Shown in pieces: positions 1 through 9,589 of a DNA stretch of 64,000 nt (position 1 is the first letter of the stretch; each line of letters starts with the position of its first letter). The position numbers and the translations under genes were made by a program. A model generated the notes under the pieces. The model was not told the DNA's origin. It was given only the letters and a program-made list of their open reading frames with translations, and searched no databases. This stretch comes from Desulfuromonadales bacterium (GTDB lineage: Bacteria; Desulfobacterota; Desulfuromonadia; Geobacterales; Pseudopelobacteraceae). The stretch covers positions 124,001-188,000 of the forward strand of contig DUZS01000001.1 of the NCBI GenBank assembly GCA_013349405.1. The letters are read 5' to 3'.

Positions 1-878
1 GCCCCCCTTTCCCCGCTGTACGCGGACTCTGGGGCAAACCCACAAATATCAACAACGTAGAAACGTTTGGTAACGTGCGCCACATAATCAACAAAGGTGG
101 TGACTGGTACGCTTCGCTCGGTACCGAAACGACAAAGGGCACCAAAATTTTTGCGGTAACCGGCAAAGTAAAGCATACCGGTCTCGTTGAAGTTCCTGCC
201 GGCATGAAAATCCGCGAAGTTATTTACGATGTCTGCGGCGGTATCGCCAATAATCGCAAATTCAAGGCTGTCCAGGCTGGTGGCCCATCGGGCGGCTGTA
301 TTCCTGCCGAAATTCTCGATACTCCCGTTGACTATGATTCACTGATTAAAGCCGGAGCCATGATGGGATCCGGTGGCCTGGTTGTCATGGACGAGACTAC
401 CTGTATGGTCGACGTATCGCGCTTCTTCCTGAATTTTACCCGGGACGAGTCCTGCGGCAAATGCGTTCCCTGCCGTATCGGTCTCAAGGTCATGCTTGAT
501 ATTCTTGAGCGCATCACCGAAGGTCGCGGTGAGCCGACTGACATCGCCACACTTCAGGATCTGGGCATTGCCATCAAAAAGGCGTCGTTATGCGGTCTCG
601 GGCAGACCGCCCCCAACCCGATCCTCTCCACCATAAATTATTTCCGAGATGAGTATGAAGCTCATATCAACGATAAACGCTGCCCGTCCAATTGCTGCAA
701 AGAGCTGCTGCTGTGGCAGGTGGTTGAGGATAAGTGTGTCAAGTGCGGCGCGTGCAAGAAAGCCTGTCCGGTTGATGCGATCATCTGGGAAAAAGGACAA
801 CTGGCTGTTCTTGATAAAGAAAAATGTACGAAATGTAAATCGTGCTACGACGCCTGCCGTTTTATGGCACTTGAATAG
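1..878 (+). CDS. nuoF: NADH-quinone oxidoreductase subunit F, 5'-truncated by window edge
   Basis: The reading frame is open from base 3, so the gene begins upstream; 291 residues are visible. NuoF carries FMN and the N3 [4Fe-4S] cluster and takes electrons from NADH in the peripheral arm of complex I. The N3 ligands appear as CGKCVPC followed about 40 residues later by SLCGLG. The C-terminus continues into a ferredoxin-like tail with two CxxCxxCxxxC clusters ([11 protein letters not shown] and CTKCKSC), absent from the E. coli protein but known in NuoF/HydB-type proteins of anaerobes. An internal GTG at 75 would cut the conserved NNVETF region and is not the start. nuoG follows after 45 bp. 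Confidence 0.96.
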   Translation, partial: PPFPAVRGLWGKPTNINNVETFGNVRHIINKGGDWYASLGTETTKGTKIFAVTGKVKHTGLVEVPAGMKIREVIYDVCGGIANNRKFKAVQAGGPSGGCIPAEILDTPVDYDSLIKAGAMMGSGGLVVMDETTCMVDVSRFFLNFTRDESCGKCVPCRIGLKVMLDILERITEGRGEPTDIATLQDLGIAIKKASLCGLGQTAPNPILSTINYFRDEYEAHINDKRCPSNCCKELLLWQVVEDKCVKCGACKKACPVDAIIWEKGQLAVLDKEKCTKCKSCYDACRFMALE

Positions 879-923
879 AATCAATTTCGCGCACTCGGTC
901 AAACTCACTGAACAGAGGTTGAG

Positions 924-3398
924 ATGGTAAATCTTACAATAGATGACAAGCAGGTTACTGCACCAAAAAGTGCGACTATTTACGAAGCGGCCAAGCTGAA
1001 CGGGATCAAGATTCCGATTCTGTGCCATGATAAAAAGTTGAAGCCGTTCGGCGCGTGCCGCATGTGTCTGGTTGAAGTTGAGCAGATGAAAGGTCGCCAG
1101 ATTCCGGCCTGTACAACCCCGGTAACGGAAGGCATGATTATCCGCACCTCGACAGCGGATATCGTCAAAGCCCGTAAAATGGTTCTGGAGCTGCTGCTGC
1201 TCAACCATCCGCTTGACTGTCCGGTCTGTGATAAATCGGGTGACTGCGATCTGCAGAATCTCACCTATGAATACCAGGTTAACAGCAACCGCTTTACCGA
1301 TGAAAAATTCAGCCATGAGATTGATTACAATAATCCATTGATTGAACGGGACATGAACCGTTGTGTGTTATGCGGCAAATGCGCCCGTATCTGTGACGAG
1401 ATCGTCAGCTATGGCGCATTGACATTTATCGATCGCGGTATTGAAACAAAAATCGGCTGTGAATTTGATGACGGCCTGAACTGCGAATTCTGCGGTTCTT
1501 GTATTGCCGTCTGTCCGGTCGGTTCACTGCTGGCCCGTCCATTCAAACATAAAGCCCGCTTCTGGGCGATGACCAAACATCCATCGGTTTGTGGCTATTG
1601 CGGAACCGGCTGCAATATTACGCTCGGCGTTAAAGACAACAAGGTTCTGACGACTATTTATGATGAGGAGCAGGGGTTCCATAAAGGGCAGCTCTGTGTC
1701 CGTGGGCGCTTTGGCTATCAGTTCATCAGCAGTGAAAAACGCCTCACTACACCGCTGATCAAGAAAAACGGCAGACTGATTGAATCAACCTGGGATGAGG
1801 CTCTTGAGCTTGTCGCAGGGCGCCTGAAGGGGGGCAATTCGGTTGCTGCTCTGGCAACGCCGCGTCTGACCAATGAAGAACTGGCGCTCTTTAAAAAACT
1901 GCTCGTAGAGAATGTGGGGACGAAAAATTTCGATCACGCTGCCGGCTATGCGCACACCGCACTTACCGGGGGATTTGCCCGAAGCTTCGGGACGAGCGCT
2001 TCTTCCGCTACAATTCTCGATATTCAGAAAAGTGACCTGCTGCTTGTTATAAAAACTGATGCCTATGAGACACATCCGGTCGTCGGATTTGAAATTAACA
2101 TGGGCGTAAAAAATAACGGCATTAAACTTACCATCCTTTCCGATAAACGCGGCAAGCTTTCCAAGCTTCCCGATGCCACTACCATTGTTCATCGGCCCGG
2201 AAGTGAAGTAGCCATTCTTAACGCAATAGCCAAAACTCTTCTTGACGACAAACTGGTTACCGCAACTGCAGCGACGATAGCCGGTTATGCAGAATTGGAA
2301 AAGGCACTGTCCGGATTCACTGCTGAAGCGGTTGCAGCAGAGTGCGGCATTACTGCTGCCGCTATAAAGACTCTTGCTGCTGCCTATGCGTCAGCCGAAA
2401 AAGCTTTAATCATTTTCCCGGCTGGCCAGGCGTATAGCGGGCACAATGCCGAACTGGCAACTGCTGCGGCGAATCTTGCTCTTCTGACCGGCAAGTATGA
2501 CAGGGAAGGGTGCGGTGTTCTCTGCCTTTCCGAGAAAAATAACAGCCAGGGTGCCGTAGACATGGGCTTCTTTGCTCAGGATGGCGGACTGAACGGCGTG
2601 CAGATCCTTGATGCATGTGCTGCCGGGACAGTGAAAACACTCTTTATTGCCGGCGAGAATCCTCTGATTTCCTATCCGGACCATGCCAAAGTCAAAGCTG
2701 CTCTTGAAGCGGTTGATTTCCTTGTCGTATCGGAGTTATTTCTTACGGAAACCGCTGCTATGGCTGATGTGGTGCTGCCAGTCTGTTCATATGCCGAAAA
2801 AGAGGGCACTTTTACCAGTACGGATCGTCATGTACAGTACTTTAAAGCGGCAATCCGCAAAAATATAAAGATTAAGTCAGATTACGAAGTTTTCTCGAAT
2901 CTGGTTACCCGGTTGGGCGGTGCGCTCCCACCAACACCTGCGCTCTTTTTCAGTGAAATCGCCGCAAATACACCTGGATATCAGGGGTTGAGCCATGTTT
3001 CTCTCCGAAAAGAGGGTGCTTTTGCCCCTGTTGCGACAGCCCCGAAATTTGTTGCCCCGCTGGCAGTTGCCCCTTTCGCCCCTGAAACCGGTAAGCTTGC
3101 TCTGGTGACCGGCAGCGCACTTTACCACAACGGCACTTTGTCCGAGTACGGTGAAGGACCAATGCATGTATGCCCGGAAAATTATGTTGAACTGTCACGT
3201 TCGGATGCCTCTCTCTACAAAATTGCAGAAGGTGATCTGGTTACCCTTTCTTCATCCAGCGGTAGTATAAAGCTCAAGGCTAAGATTACGCCACGTATGC
3301 CGGCTGGTGTTGTCTTTTCACCGTATCACTTTAGTGCTGCTCCGATTAATACAATCTGGAACGGATCACCGGTAACATCGGTAACAGTGTCGAAGTAG
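924..3398 (+). CDS. nuoG: NADH-quinone oxidoreductase subunit G
   Basis: An 824-residue iron-sulfur subunit of the peripheral arm of complex I. In order: an N-terminal [2Fe-2S] domain (CHDKK, GACRMC and PACTTP cysteines), a His-Cys3 cluster (HPLDCPVC...GDCDLQ), two [4Fe-4S] sites (CVLCGKCARIC and CEFCGSCIAVC), then a molybdopterin-oxidoreductase-like domain opening with CGYCGTGC plus a later GQLCVRG cysteine, matching the N7 cluster ligands. The domain from about residue 215 is not expected to bind molybdopterin in complex I. ATG 924 sits just after a GAGGTTGAG ribosome-binding region. nuoH starts 64 bp downstream. Confidence 0.96.
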   Translation: MVNLTIDDKQVTAPKSATIYEAAKLNGIKIPILCHDKKLKPFGACRMCLVEVEQMKGRQIPACTTPVTEGMIIRTSTADIVKARKMVLELLLLNHPLDCPVCDKSGDCDLQNLTYEYQVNSNRFTDEKFSHEIDYNNPLIERDMNRCVLCGKCARICDEIVSYGALTFIDRGIETKIGCEFDDGLNCEFCGSCIAVCPVGSLLARPFKHKARFWAMTKHPSVCGYCGTGCNITLGVKDNKVLTTIYDEEQGFHKGQLCVRGRFGYQFISSEKRLTTPLIKKNGRLIESTWDEALELVAGRLKGGNSVAALATPRLTNEELALFKKLLVENVGTKNFDHAAGYAHTALTGGFARSFGTSASSATILDIQKSDLLLVIKTDAYETHPVVGFEINMGVKNNGIKLTILSDKRGKLSKLPDATTIVHRPGSEVAILNAIAKTLLDDKLVTATAATIAGYAELEKALSGFTAEAVAAECGITAAAIKTLAAAYASAEKALIIFPAGQAYSGHNAELATAAANLALLTGKYDREGCGVLCLSEKNNSQGAVDMGFFAQDGGLNGVQILDACAAGTVKTLFIAGENPLISYPDHAKVKAALEAVDFLVVSELFLTETAAMADVVLPVCSYAEKEGTFTSTDRHVQYFKAAIRKNIKIKSDYEVFSNLVTRLGGALPPTPALFFSEIAANTPGYQGLSHVSLRKEGAFAPVATAPKFVAPLAVAPFAPETGKLALVTGSALYHNGTLSEYGEGPMHVCPENYVELSRSDASLYKIAEGDLVTLSSSSGSIKLKAKITPRMPAGVVFSPYHFSAAPINTIWNGSPVTSVTVSK

Positions 3399-3462
3399 TA
3401 TCCGTTCCAACAAGTAACCAGACGAAAAATAACTATCACACAACGTTTAGAAAGAGGGACAG

Positions 3463-4527
3463 ATGGGAATCGAGATATTAGGACTGCCGCTGATGTATTA
3501 CATCGCCATGGTTGCCAAGGTCCTGGTGGCTTTTGTCTTTGTGTTGCTGACCGTAGCGTATGCAACATATGCCGAGCGGAAAATAATCGGCCATATGCAG
3601 GTTCGCCTGGGACCGATGCGTACCGGTTGGCACGGTCTGTTGCAGCCGATTGCCGACGGGGTCAAGCTTTTCTTCAAGGAAGAGATCATCCCGTCACAGG
3701 CCAGCACCTTTGCTTTCCTCGTTGCACCGCTGATAGCACTGATTCCGGCGTTCATTACGTTTGCTGTTATTCCGTTCGGCGGCATCATTGAGATAGCCGG
3801 GTATAAGATTCCGCTGCAGATTGCAGCCTATTATGACACGACCGCCGGACAGGTGTTCGATGTCAATGTCGGCGTGCTTTATATCCTGGCGATGTCGTCA
3901 CTCGGTGTCTACGGTATCGTGCTCGCAGGGTGGGCTTCAAACAGTAAATATTCGCTGATGGGCGGTCTGCGTGCCTCGGCACAGATGATTTCGTATGAGC
4001 TTGCTGCCGGTTTATCTATCATTTCTGTTTTCATGCTTTCCGGCACGCTGTCACTGAGCCGGATTGTCGAACTTCAGTCAGGTTTCGGCGGTTTTGAGTG
4101 GTATCTTTTCAAGCAGCCTCTCGCCGCTTTCATGTTCTTCATCTGCTCTCTCGCCGAGATCAACCGCACCCCGTTTGACCTGCCTGAAGCAGAGACGGAG
4201 CTGGTGTCCGGTTTCTGTACGGAATATTCATCGATGAAATACGCCATGTTCTTCATGGCAGAGTATGCAAACATGGTAACCGTCTGCGCGCTCACCGTCA
4301 CACTGTTTCTCGGCGGCTGGAATGGCCCGCTGACCGGCGCAATTCCACTCCTTGGGCCAGTGTATTTTATTGCGAAAGTGTATTTCCTAATGTTTGTCTG
4401 CATGTGGATCCGTGCGACTCTCCCCCGCTACCGCTATGATCAGTTGATGCATCTCGGATGGAAGGTGTTTATTCCGGTTGCCCTTGTAAACATAATAGTA
4501 ACAGGGATTATTGGCTATTTTCTGTAA
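3463..4527 (+). CDS. nuoH: NADH-quinone oxidoreductase subunit H
   Basis: A 354-residue polytopic membrane subunit that forms the quinone chamber at the junction between the peripheral and membrane arms. Family landmarks are the early AERKIIGHMQVRLGP motif (residues about 36-50) and the INRTPFDLPEAETELVSGF loop (about 230-250), both conserved in NuoH/ND1. About eight hydrophobic segments are visible, as expected. A GAGGGA ribosome-binding site precedes ATG 3463. It lies in a same-strand series between nuoG and nuoI. Confidence 0.97.
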   Translation: MGIEILGLPLMYYIAMVAKVLVAFVFVLLTVAYATYAERKIIGHMQVRLGPMRTGWHGLLQPIADGVKLFFKEEIIPSQASTFAFLVAPLIALIPAFITFAVIPFGGIIEIAGYKIPLQIAAYYDTTAGQVFDVNVGVLYILAMSSLGVYGIVLAGWASNSKYSLMGGLRASAQMISYELAAGLSIISVFMLSGTLSLSRIVELQSGFGGFEWYLFKQPLAAFMFFICSLAEINRTPFDLPEAETELVSGFCTEYSSMKYAMFFMAEYANMVTVCALTVTLFLGGWNGPLTGAIPLLGPVYFIAKVYFLMFVCMWIRATLPRYRYDQLMHLGWKVFIPVALVNIIVTGIIGYFL

Positions 4528-4573
4528 CTGACGCAGAACAGAGTAACGTTATTTCTGAAACGAGGATGGAAAT

Positions 4574-4978
4574 ATGAATCCGATTACACCGATTATAAAC
4601 GGCATGAAAATAACATTGAAACATATGTTCATGAAGCCGGTGACATTGCAGTATCCGACAGAGCGCCCCAAAGTGGCGAAGCGTTTTCGCGGCCTGCATG
4701 CGTTGAATGTGTCGCACGACAAGGCTAAATGCGTTGCCTGTTACCTCTGCCCGACCGTCTGTCCGGCCAAGTGTATCACGGTTGAAGCCGCTGAAGATGC
4801 CAATCACGATAAATATGCCTCAGTATATGAGATCGACATGCTACGCTGCATCTTTTGCGGCTACTGTGTCGAGGCCTGTCCAGTTGACGCGGTCAAGATG
4901 ACCGAAGAGTTCGAACTGGCCAATTATAACCGTACGGACTTCATCTACTCCAAAGAACGTCTCTTAGTGAAGAAATAA
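4574..4978 (+). CDS. nuoI: NADH-quinone oxidoreductase subunit I
   Basis: A 134-residue ferredoxin-type subunit holding clusters N6a and N6b, which pass electrons toward N2. Two motifs are visible: CVACYLCPTVCP and CIFCGYCVEACP. It is compact compared with the roughly 180 residues of E. coli NuoI, with a short N-terminal amphipathic segment before the YPTERP motif. Start ATG 4574 follows ACGAGGATGG. Only 10 bp separate its stop from nuoJ. Confidence 0.96.
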   Translation: MNPITPIINGMKITLKHMFMKPVTLQYPTERPKVAKRFRGLHALNVSHDKAKCVACYLCPTVCPAKCITVEAAEDANHDKYASVYEIDMLRCIFCGYCVEACPVDAVKMTEEFELANYNRTDFIYSKERLLVKK

Positions 4979-4988
4979 GGAGCAGTAC

Positions 4989-5492
4989 ATGGAAACCCTC
5001 TTCTTTCTCATAGTATCGCTGGTGGCAGTTATATCGGCAATCCTTGTCGTTACCTGCAGGAACCCGATTAATAGTGCGCTGTCGCTCATAATGACGTTTT
5101 TCTGCCTTGCAACCTATTACGTCATGCTGGATGCGCCGTTTATGGCTGCCGTGCAGGTAATGGTGTATGCCGGTGCCATCATGGTTTTGATGGTGTTCAC
5201 CATCATGCTGCTGAATATCAGGGTTGATGCCTCGAAAAAACATTCGCATAAACTGATCTTCGGCTCAATCATCGGTTTTTTTACGGTATTAAACCTTATC
5301 GTCCTTCTGGTTAAAAGCCGCGCAGCACTCCCGACCGGTCCGTACAGTGGAGAAATAATCAGAAAAATAGGTCACACTGAGCTGATCGGTCGCGAGATGT
5401 TCACAAACTTTCTGCTGCCGTTCGAGATAACCTCGATACTGCTGTTAGTTGCAATCATCGGCGCGGTCATTCTGGCCAAGAAAAAAATATAA
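4989..5492 (+). CDS. nuoJ: NADH-quinone oxidoreductase subunit J
   Basis: A 167-residue membrane subunit of the proton-pumping arm. Five hydrophobic helices are visible, and the conserved third-helix segment [18 protein letters not shown] (about residues 53-70) identifies NuoJ/ND6, including the family pi-bulge Tyr-Ala-Gly. The start has an AAGGAGCAGT ribosome-binding site. It sits between nuoI and nuoK with very short spacers, so co-translation is likely. Confidence 0.96.
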   Translation: METLFFLIVSLVAVISAILVVTCRNPINSALSLIMTFFCLATYYVMLDAPFMAAVQVMVYAGAIMVLMVFTIMLLNIRVDASKKHSHKLIFGSIIGFFTVLNLIVLLVKSRAALPTGPYSGEIIRKIGHTELIGREMFTNFLLPFEITSILLLVAIIGAVILAKKKI

Positions 5493-5506
5493 GAGGGCTC
5501 TATTTC

Positions 5507-5809
5507 ATGGAAAACCTGAACAGCTATCTCATCGTAAGCGCCATACTCTTCTCCATCGGCACAATCGGCGTGCTGACCCGCAAGAATGTAATTGTAATGT
5601 TTATGTGCATCGAACTGATGCTCAATGCCGTAAACCTCACTTTTGTCGCCTTCTCCCGGTATCTCGGCAATCTGGATGGACAGGTTTTCGTCTTTTTCAT
5701 TATGACTGTTGCGGCCGCAGAAGCTGCTGTCGGGTTGGCCCTTATCATTGCGTTCTTCAATAATAAAGAGTCGATTGACGTTGACGACGTTAATCTGATG
5801 AAGTGGTAA
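5507..5809 (+). CDS. nuoK: NADH-quinone oxidoreductase subunit K
   Basis: A 100-residue, three-helix membrane subunit, exactly the usual NuoK length. Family residues include the glutamate of the [12 protein letters not shown] segment (helix 2) and the glutamate in [11 protein letters not shown] (helix 3), which are part of the charged axis of the membrane arm. The motif [14 protein letters not shown] is typical. It begins 14 bp after nuoJ. Confidence 0.97.
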   Translation: MENLNSYLIVSAILFSIGTIGVLTRKNVIVMFMCIELMLNAVNLTFVAFSRYLGNLDGQVFVFFIMTVAAAEAAVGLALIIAFFNNKESIDVDDVNLMKW

Positions 5810-5863
5810 CAGCAAACTTCGCCCTTACACCAATGATTACTGATTGTATAAAAGGAGTCTTAC

Positions 5864-7858
5864 ATGTTTGACAAGGTATGGCTAATCCCGCTTTTCCCGC
5901 TTATCGGGTTCCTGATCAACGGGTTCTTCGGGAAAAAGATCAAGAATGAAGCTGTTATCGGCGGAATCGGCACGCTGATGATTTTCCTGTCATTTCTTGT
6001 GTCATGCGGAATACTCATGCAGATGATCGGTCTCCCGCCTGAGCAGAGAGTTTTTGAAAAAGTGCTTTTTCCCTGGATCCATTCCGGCAGCTTCAAGGCT
6101 GACATGGCCTTCCTGGTTGACCCGCTTTCCGCTATCATGATTATGGTTGTCACCGGTGTCGGCTCACTGATTCACCTCTACTCCATCGGGTATATGCATG
6201 GCGAGGAAGGCTTCTACCGCTTTTTTGCCTATCTCAATCTTTTCTGCATGTCCATGCTGCTGCTGGTTCTCGGCAGCAATATGCTCGTTATGTTCATCGG
6301 CTGGGAAGGTGTTGGTCTCTGCTCATATCTGCTGATCGGCTACTACTTTCATAAGAAATCTGCCGGTGATGCCGCCAAGAAGGCGTTCGTCATGAACCGG
6401 GTCGGCGACTTCGGCTTTTTGATCGGTCTTTTTACTCTCTACTGGTGGTTTGGCAGCAACCACAATATCTGGACTATCAACTTCATGGAAATTAAGGCCG
6501 CATCACATCTGCTCCCCTACGGTGGGGTGGTTACCGCTGCTTCGTTATGCTTTTTCCTTGGTGCCACCGGTAAGTCAGCCCAGCTGCCGCTCTTTACCTG
6601 GCTGCCTGACGCCATGGAAGGTCCGACACCGGTTTCCGCACTCATCCACGCTGCCACTATGGTTACCGCCGGCGTCTACATGATCGGCAGAATGAGCTTT
6701 GTTTTTGTAAAGTCTCCTGAAACCATGATGATCATTGCCGTCGTCGGTGCTGCAACAGCAATATTTGCTGCAACTATCGGTACCGCTCAAAACGATATCA
6801 AACGGGTATTGGCTTATTCAACGGTCTCACAGCTTGGCTTCATGTTCCTGGCCATGGGCGTTGGAGCTTTCAGTGCCGGCATCTTCCACCTTATGACCCA
6901 CGCGTTCTTCAAAGCCTGCCTGTTCCTTGGTTCAGGTTCGGTCATACATGCCATGCATTACGCGCTGCATAAAATCCACTCGCATGATGATGCCCAGGAT
7001 ATGCGTAACATGGGTGGCCTGAAGTCTGCGATGCCGATTACCTTCCTGACATTTCTGGTTTCGACAATCGCAATTTCCGGAATACCCGGTTTTTCCGGAT
7101 TCTTCTCCAAAGATGAAATCCTCTGGATGGCTTTTGCCAACCCCTACCATGGCAACCTTAATATTGTCCTGTGGGGCATTGGTGCCATCGCCGCCTGCTT
7201 TACCGCCTTTTACATGTTCCGCCTTGTCTTCATGACATTTTTCGGTGAGTGCCGCATCAACCCAAAAGCCAAGGAGTATCTCCACGAGTCTCCGCTGGTT
7301 ATTACAATTCCGCTGATGGTTCTTGGTTTTCTCGCTGTTGTCGGCGGTTATCTCGGCATGCCGAAATTACTGGGAATGCTGCCCAACTACTTTGAACACT
7401 GGCTCGAGCCGGTGTTTGAACTCGCCAATGAATACGGCAGCAAATATGCTCACCACGGTGCTCACCCGAGTCACGCCGTCGAGTGGGGTCTCATGGGATT
7501 GTCAGTGGTAATTGCTCTGGTCGGCATAACGATTGCTTTTACCATGTATGTAAAGAACACCGAGCTGCCGGGCAAGTTTGTTGCCTCATTCCCGGCGCTG
7601 CATCGTGCAGTCTTCAATAAATGGTACGTTGATGAAATTTATGATTATGTATTTGTCAATCCATGCAAGGCTGCCGGCCAGTTCCTCTGGAAAGGATTTG
7701 ACGTTCTTGTCGTTGACGGAGTCGTCAACGGTGTCGCCAATGTTGTCATGGGATTCAGCGGCATTTTCCGCTATATCCAGTCCGGCTACATCTACAACTA
7801 CGCATTTTCCATGGCTCTTGGTGTTGTTGTCATGCTTGGCTACTTCATTTTTAAATAA
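5864..7858 (+). CDS. nuoL: NADH-quinone oxidoreductase subunit L
   Basis: A 664-residue antiporter-like subunit at the distal end of the membrane arm. Diagnostic motifs are GWEGVGLCSYLLIGYY (about 147-162) and the PLFTWLPDAMEGPTPVSALI lysine/glutamate region (about 241-260). The length matches NuoL with the long C-terminal lateral helix. A good ribosome-binding site (AAAGGAG) precedes ATG 5864. nuoM follows after 38 bp, whose AAAGGAGCACG is similar to the spacer before nuoL. Confidence 0.97.
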   Translation: MFDKVWLIPLFPLIGFLINGFFGKKIKNEAVIGGIGTLMIFLSFLVSCGILMQMIGLPPEQRVFEKVLFPWIHSGSFKADMAFLVDPLSAIMIMVVTGVGSLIHLYSIGYMHGEEGFYRFFAYLNLFCMSMLLLVLGSNMLVMFIGWEGVGLCSYLLIGYYFHKKSAGDAAKKAFVMNRVGDFGFLIGLFTLYWWFGSNHNIWTINFMEIKAASHLLPYGGVVTAASLCFFLGATGKSAQLPLFTWLPDAMEGPTPVSALIHAATMVTAGVYMIGRMSFVFVKSPETMMIIAVVGAATAIFAATIGTAQNDIKRVLAYSTVSQLGFMFLAMGVGAFSAGIFHLMTHAFFKACLFLGSGSVIHAMHYALHKIHSHDDAQDMRNMGGLKSAMPITFLTFLVSTIAISGIPGFSGFFSKDEILWMAFANPYHGNLNIVLWGIGAIAACFTAFYMFRLVFMTFFGECRINPKAKEYLHESPLVITIPLMVLGFLAVVGGYLGMPKLLGMLPNYFEHWLEPVFELANEYGSKYAHHGAHPSHAVEWGLMGLSVVIALVGITIAFTMYVKNTELPGKFVASFPALHRAVFNKWYVDEIYDYVFVNPCKAAGQFLWKGFDVLVVDGVVNGVANVVMGFSGIFRYIQSGYIYNYAFSMALGVVVMLGYFIFK

Positions 7859-7896
7859 CCACTTCATTAGCATTTTGTATAAAGGAGCACGAATTC

Positions 7897-9552
7897 ATGA
7901 GTAACGTACTGAGCCTGACGACATTCCTGCCGATTCTGGGTGTCCTGCTGCTGCTGTTTATCCCGAAAGACAGCAAGGGCGTGCTTCGGAATGTCACCCT
8001 CGCGGTTACAGTTGTCACTTTCCTGGTGTCGCTGATCATGCTGGCCGGTTTCCAGACCAATGCAGAGTTCCAGTTTGTTGAAAATGTACCCTGGATTGCT
8101 GCCGGTCCGTTTATCATGCGCTATAACATCGGAATTGACGGCATTAGTATCTGGCTTGTTATTTTGACGACATTCATTATGCCGATCGCTGTCCTTTCAA
8201 CTTTTACCGCCGTAGAAGAGAAGGTCAAAGAGTATATGATCTGCCTGCTGCTGCTTGAAACCGGTATGCTCGGTGCCTTCATCTCGCTCGACCTGTTCCT
8301 GTTTTACATCTTCTGGGAAGTCATGCTGATTCCGATGTATTTCATGATCGGTATCTGGGGCGGTAAAAATAAAATTTATGCAGCAGTAAAGTTCTTTATT
8401 TACACCATGGTCGGTTCGCTGCTTATGCTGGTGGCTCTTGTCTTCCTCTATTTCAAAGGGATGGAAGCAGGCATTCACGATTTCGGCCTGATCCAGTTTT
8501 ATAATCTGAAACTCGATATGGCCACGCAGATATGGCTGTTCCTGGCTTTTGCCTTTGCCTTTGCCATCAAAGTACCGATGTTCCCGCTCCATACCTGGTT
8601 ACCTGACGCACATACCGAGGCCCCGACTGCGGGCTCGGTAATATTGGCAGCGGTTCTTCTGAAGATGGGTACCTACGGATATGTGCGTTTTGCTATTCCG
8701 CTGTTTCCTGAAGCGGCTCACAAGTTTGCACCACTCATTGCAACACTGGCAGTCATCGGTATTATTTATGCCGCACTCGTCGCCATGGTACAGGAGGATG
8801 TTAAAAAACTGGTGGCCTACTCGTCAGTTGCCCACCTCGGCTTTGTCATGCTCGGAGTATTTGCCTTCAATACTGAAGGTATAACCGGCGGCATGCTGCA
8901 GATGCTTAACCATGGTATTTCAACCGGAGCACTGTTCCTTATCGTTGGCTTTATTTACGAGCGCCGCCATACCCGGTTAATAACAGATTTCGGCGGGCTT
9001 TCAAAACAGATGCCGGTATTTGCGACAATCTTCATGATTGTTACGTTTTCTTCAGTCGGTCTGCCGGGAACCAATGGTTTCGTCGGTGAATTCCTGATCC
9101 TGCTCGGTGCCTTTGAAAGCCAGCTGCGCTGGTTCACCGTTGTGGCAACGAGCGGTGTCATCCTCTCAGCGGTCTACATGCTGTGGGTGTTCCAGCGGGT
9201 CATGTTCGGAGAGCTTGATAACCCCAAAAACCAGAAGCTCCTCGACCTGAACGGACGTGAAATTGCGATCATGGTCCCTTTAGTGGTAATGATCTTTGTT
9301 ATGGGACTCTACCCCAAACCTTTCATTGATAAAATGGACCCGGCCATTAAAAAGCTTGTCGCACAGGCCCGTATTACGCCGGCTAATGCTCAGATGATGC
9401 CTGCAGTAAACCAGATGCAGATGCCGGGAGCACCGCAGGGCCAGATGCCGGCCGGTCATCAGGGTGGTGGTGAAATGCCCACCGGTCACCCCGGTATGGA
9501 GAATTCTTCACCTCAAACATCGCCAGCTGTTAATCCGCACAATGCCAAGTAA
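7897..9552 (+). CDS. nuoM: NADH-quinone oxidoreductase subunit M with Met/His-rich tail
   Basis: A 551-residue antiporter-like subunit. Conserved motifs are FYIFWEVMLIPMYFMIG (about 130-146) and FPLHTWLPDAHTEAPTAGSV (about 228-247). After the last transmembrane helix (about residue 475) comes a tail of about 60 residues rich in Met, Gln, Pro, Gly and His (for example NQMQMPGAPQGQMPAGHQG), making the protein about 40-50 residues longer than common NuoM proteins. The tail looks disordered; a metal-binding role is only a thought. It lies between nuoL and nuoN in the operon. Confidence 0.96.
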   Translation: MSNVLSLTTFLPILGVLLLLFIPKDSKGVLRNVTLAVTVVTFLVSLIMLAGFQTNAEFQFVENVPWIAAGPFIMRYNIGIDGISIWLVILTTFIMPIAVLSTFTAVEEKVKEYMICLLLLETGMLGAFISLDLFLFYIFWEVMLIPMYFMIGIWGGKNKIYAAVKFFIYTMVGSLLMLVALVFLYFKGMEAGIHDFGLIQFYNLKLDMATQIWLFLAFAFAFAIKVPMFPLHTWLPDAHTEAPTAGSVILAAVLLKMGTYGYVRFAIPLFPEAAHKFAPLIATLAVIGIIYAALVAMVQEDVKKLVAYSSVAHLGFVMLGVFAFNTEGITGGMLQMLNHGISTGALFLIVGFIYERRHTRLITDFGGLSKQMPVFATIFMIVTFSSVGLPGTNGFVGEFLILLGAFESQLRWFTVVATSGVILSAVYMLWVFQRVMFGELDNPKNQKLLDLNGREIAIMVPLVVMIFVMGLYPKPFIDKMDPAIKKLVAQARITPANAQMMPAVNQMQMPGAPQGQMPAGHQGGGEMPTGHPGMENSSPQTSPAVNPHNAK

Positions 9553-9589
9553 ACAAATAACGAGTCAATCCGACCGGAGGATATTTTAG

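Noticed and set aside
588-1316. 242-residue open frame on the minus strand across nuoF/nuoG
   Set aside because: It is antisense to two conserved genes, with no recognisable domain and no ribosome-binding site.
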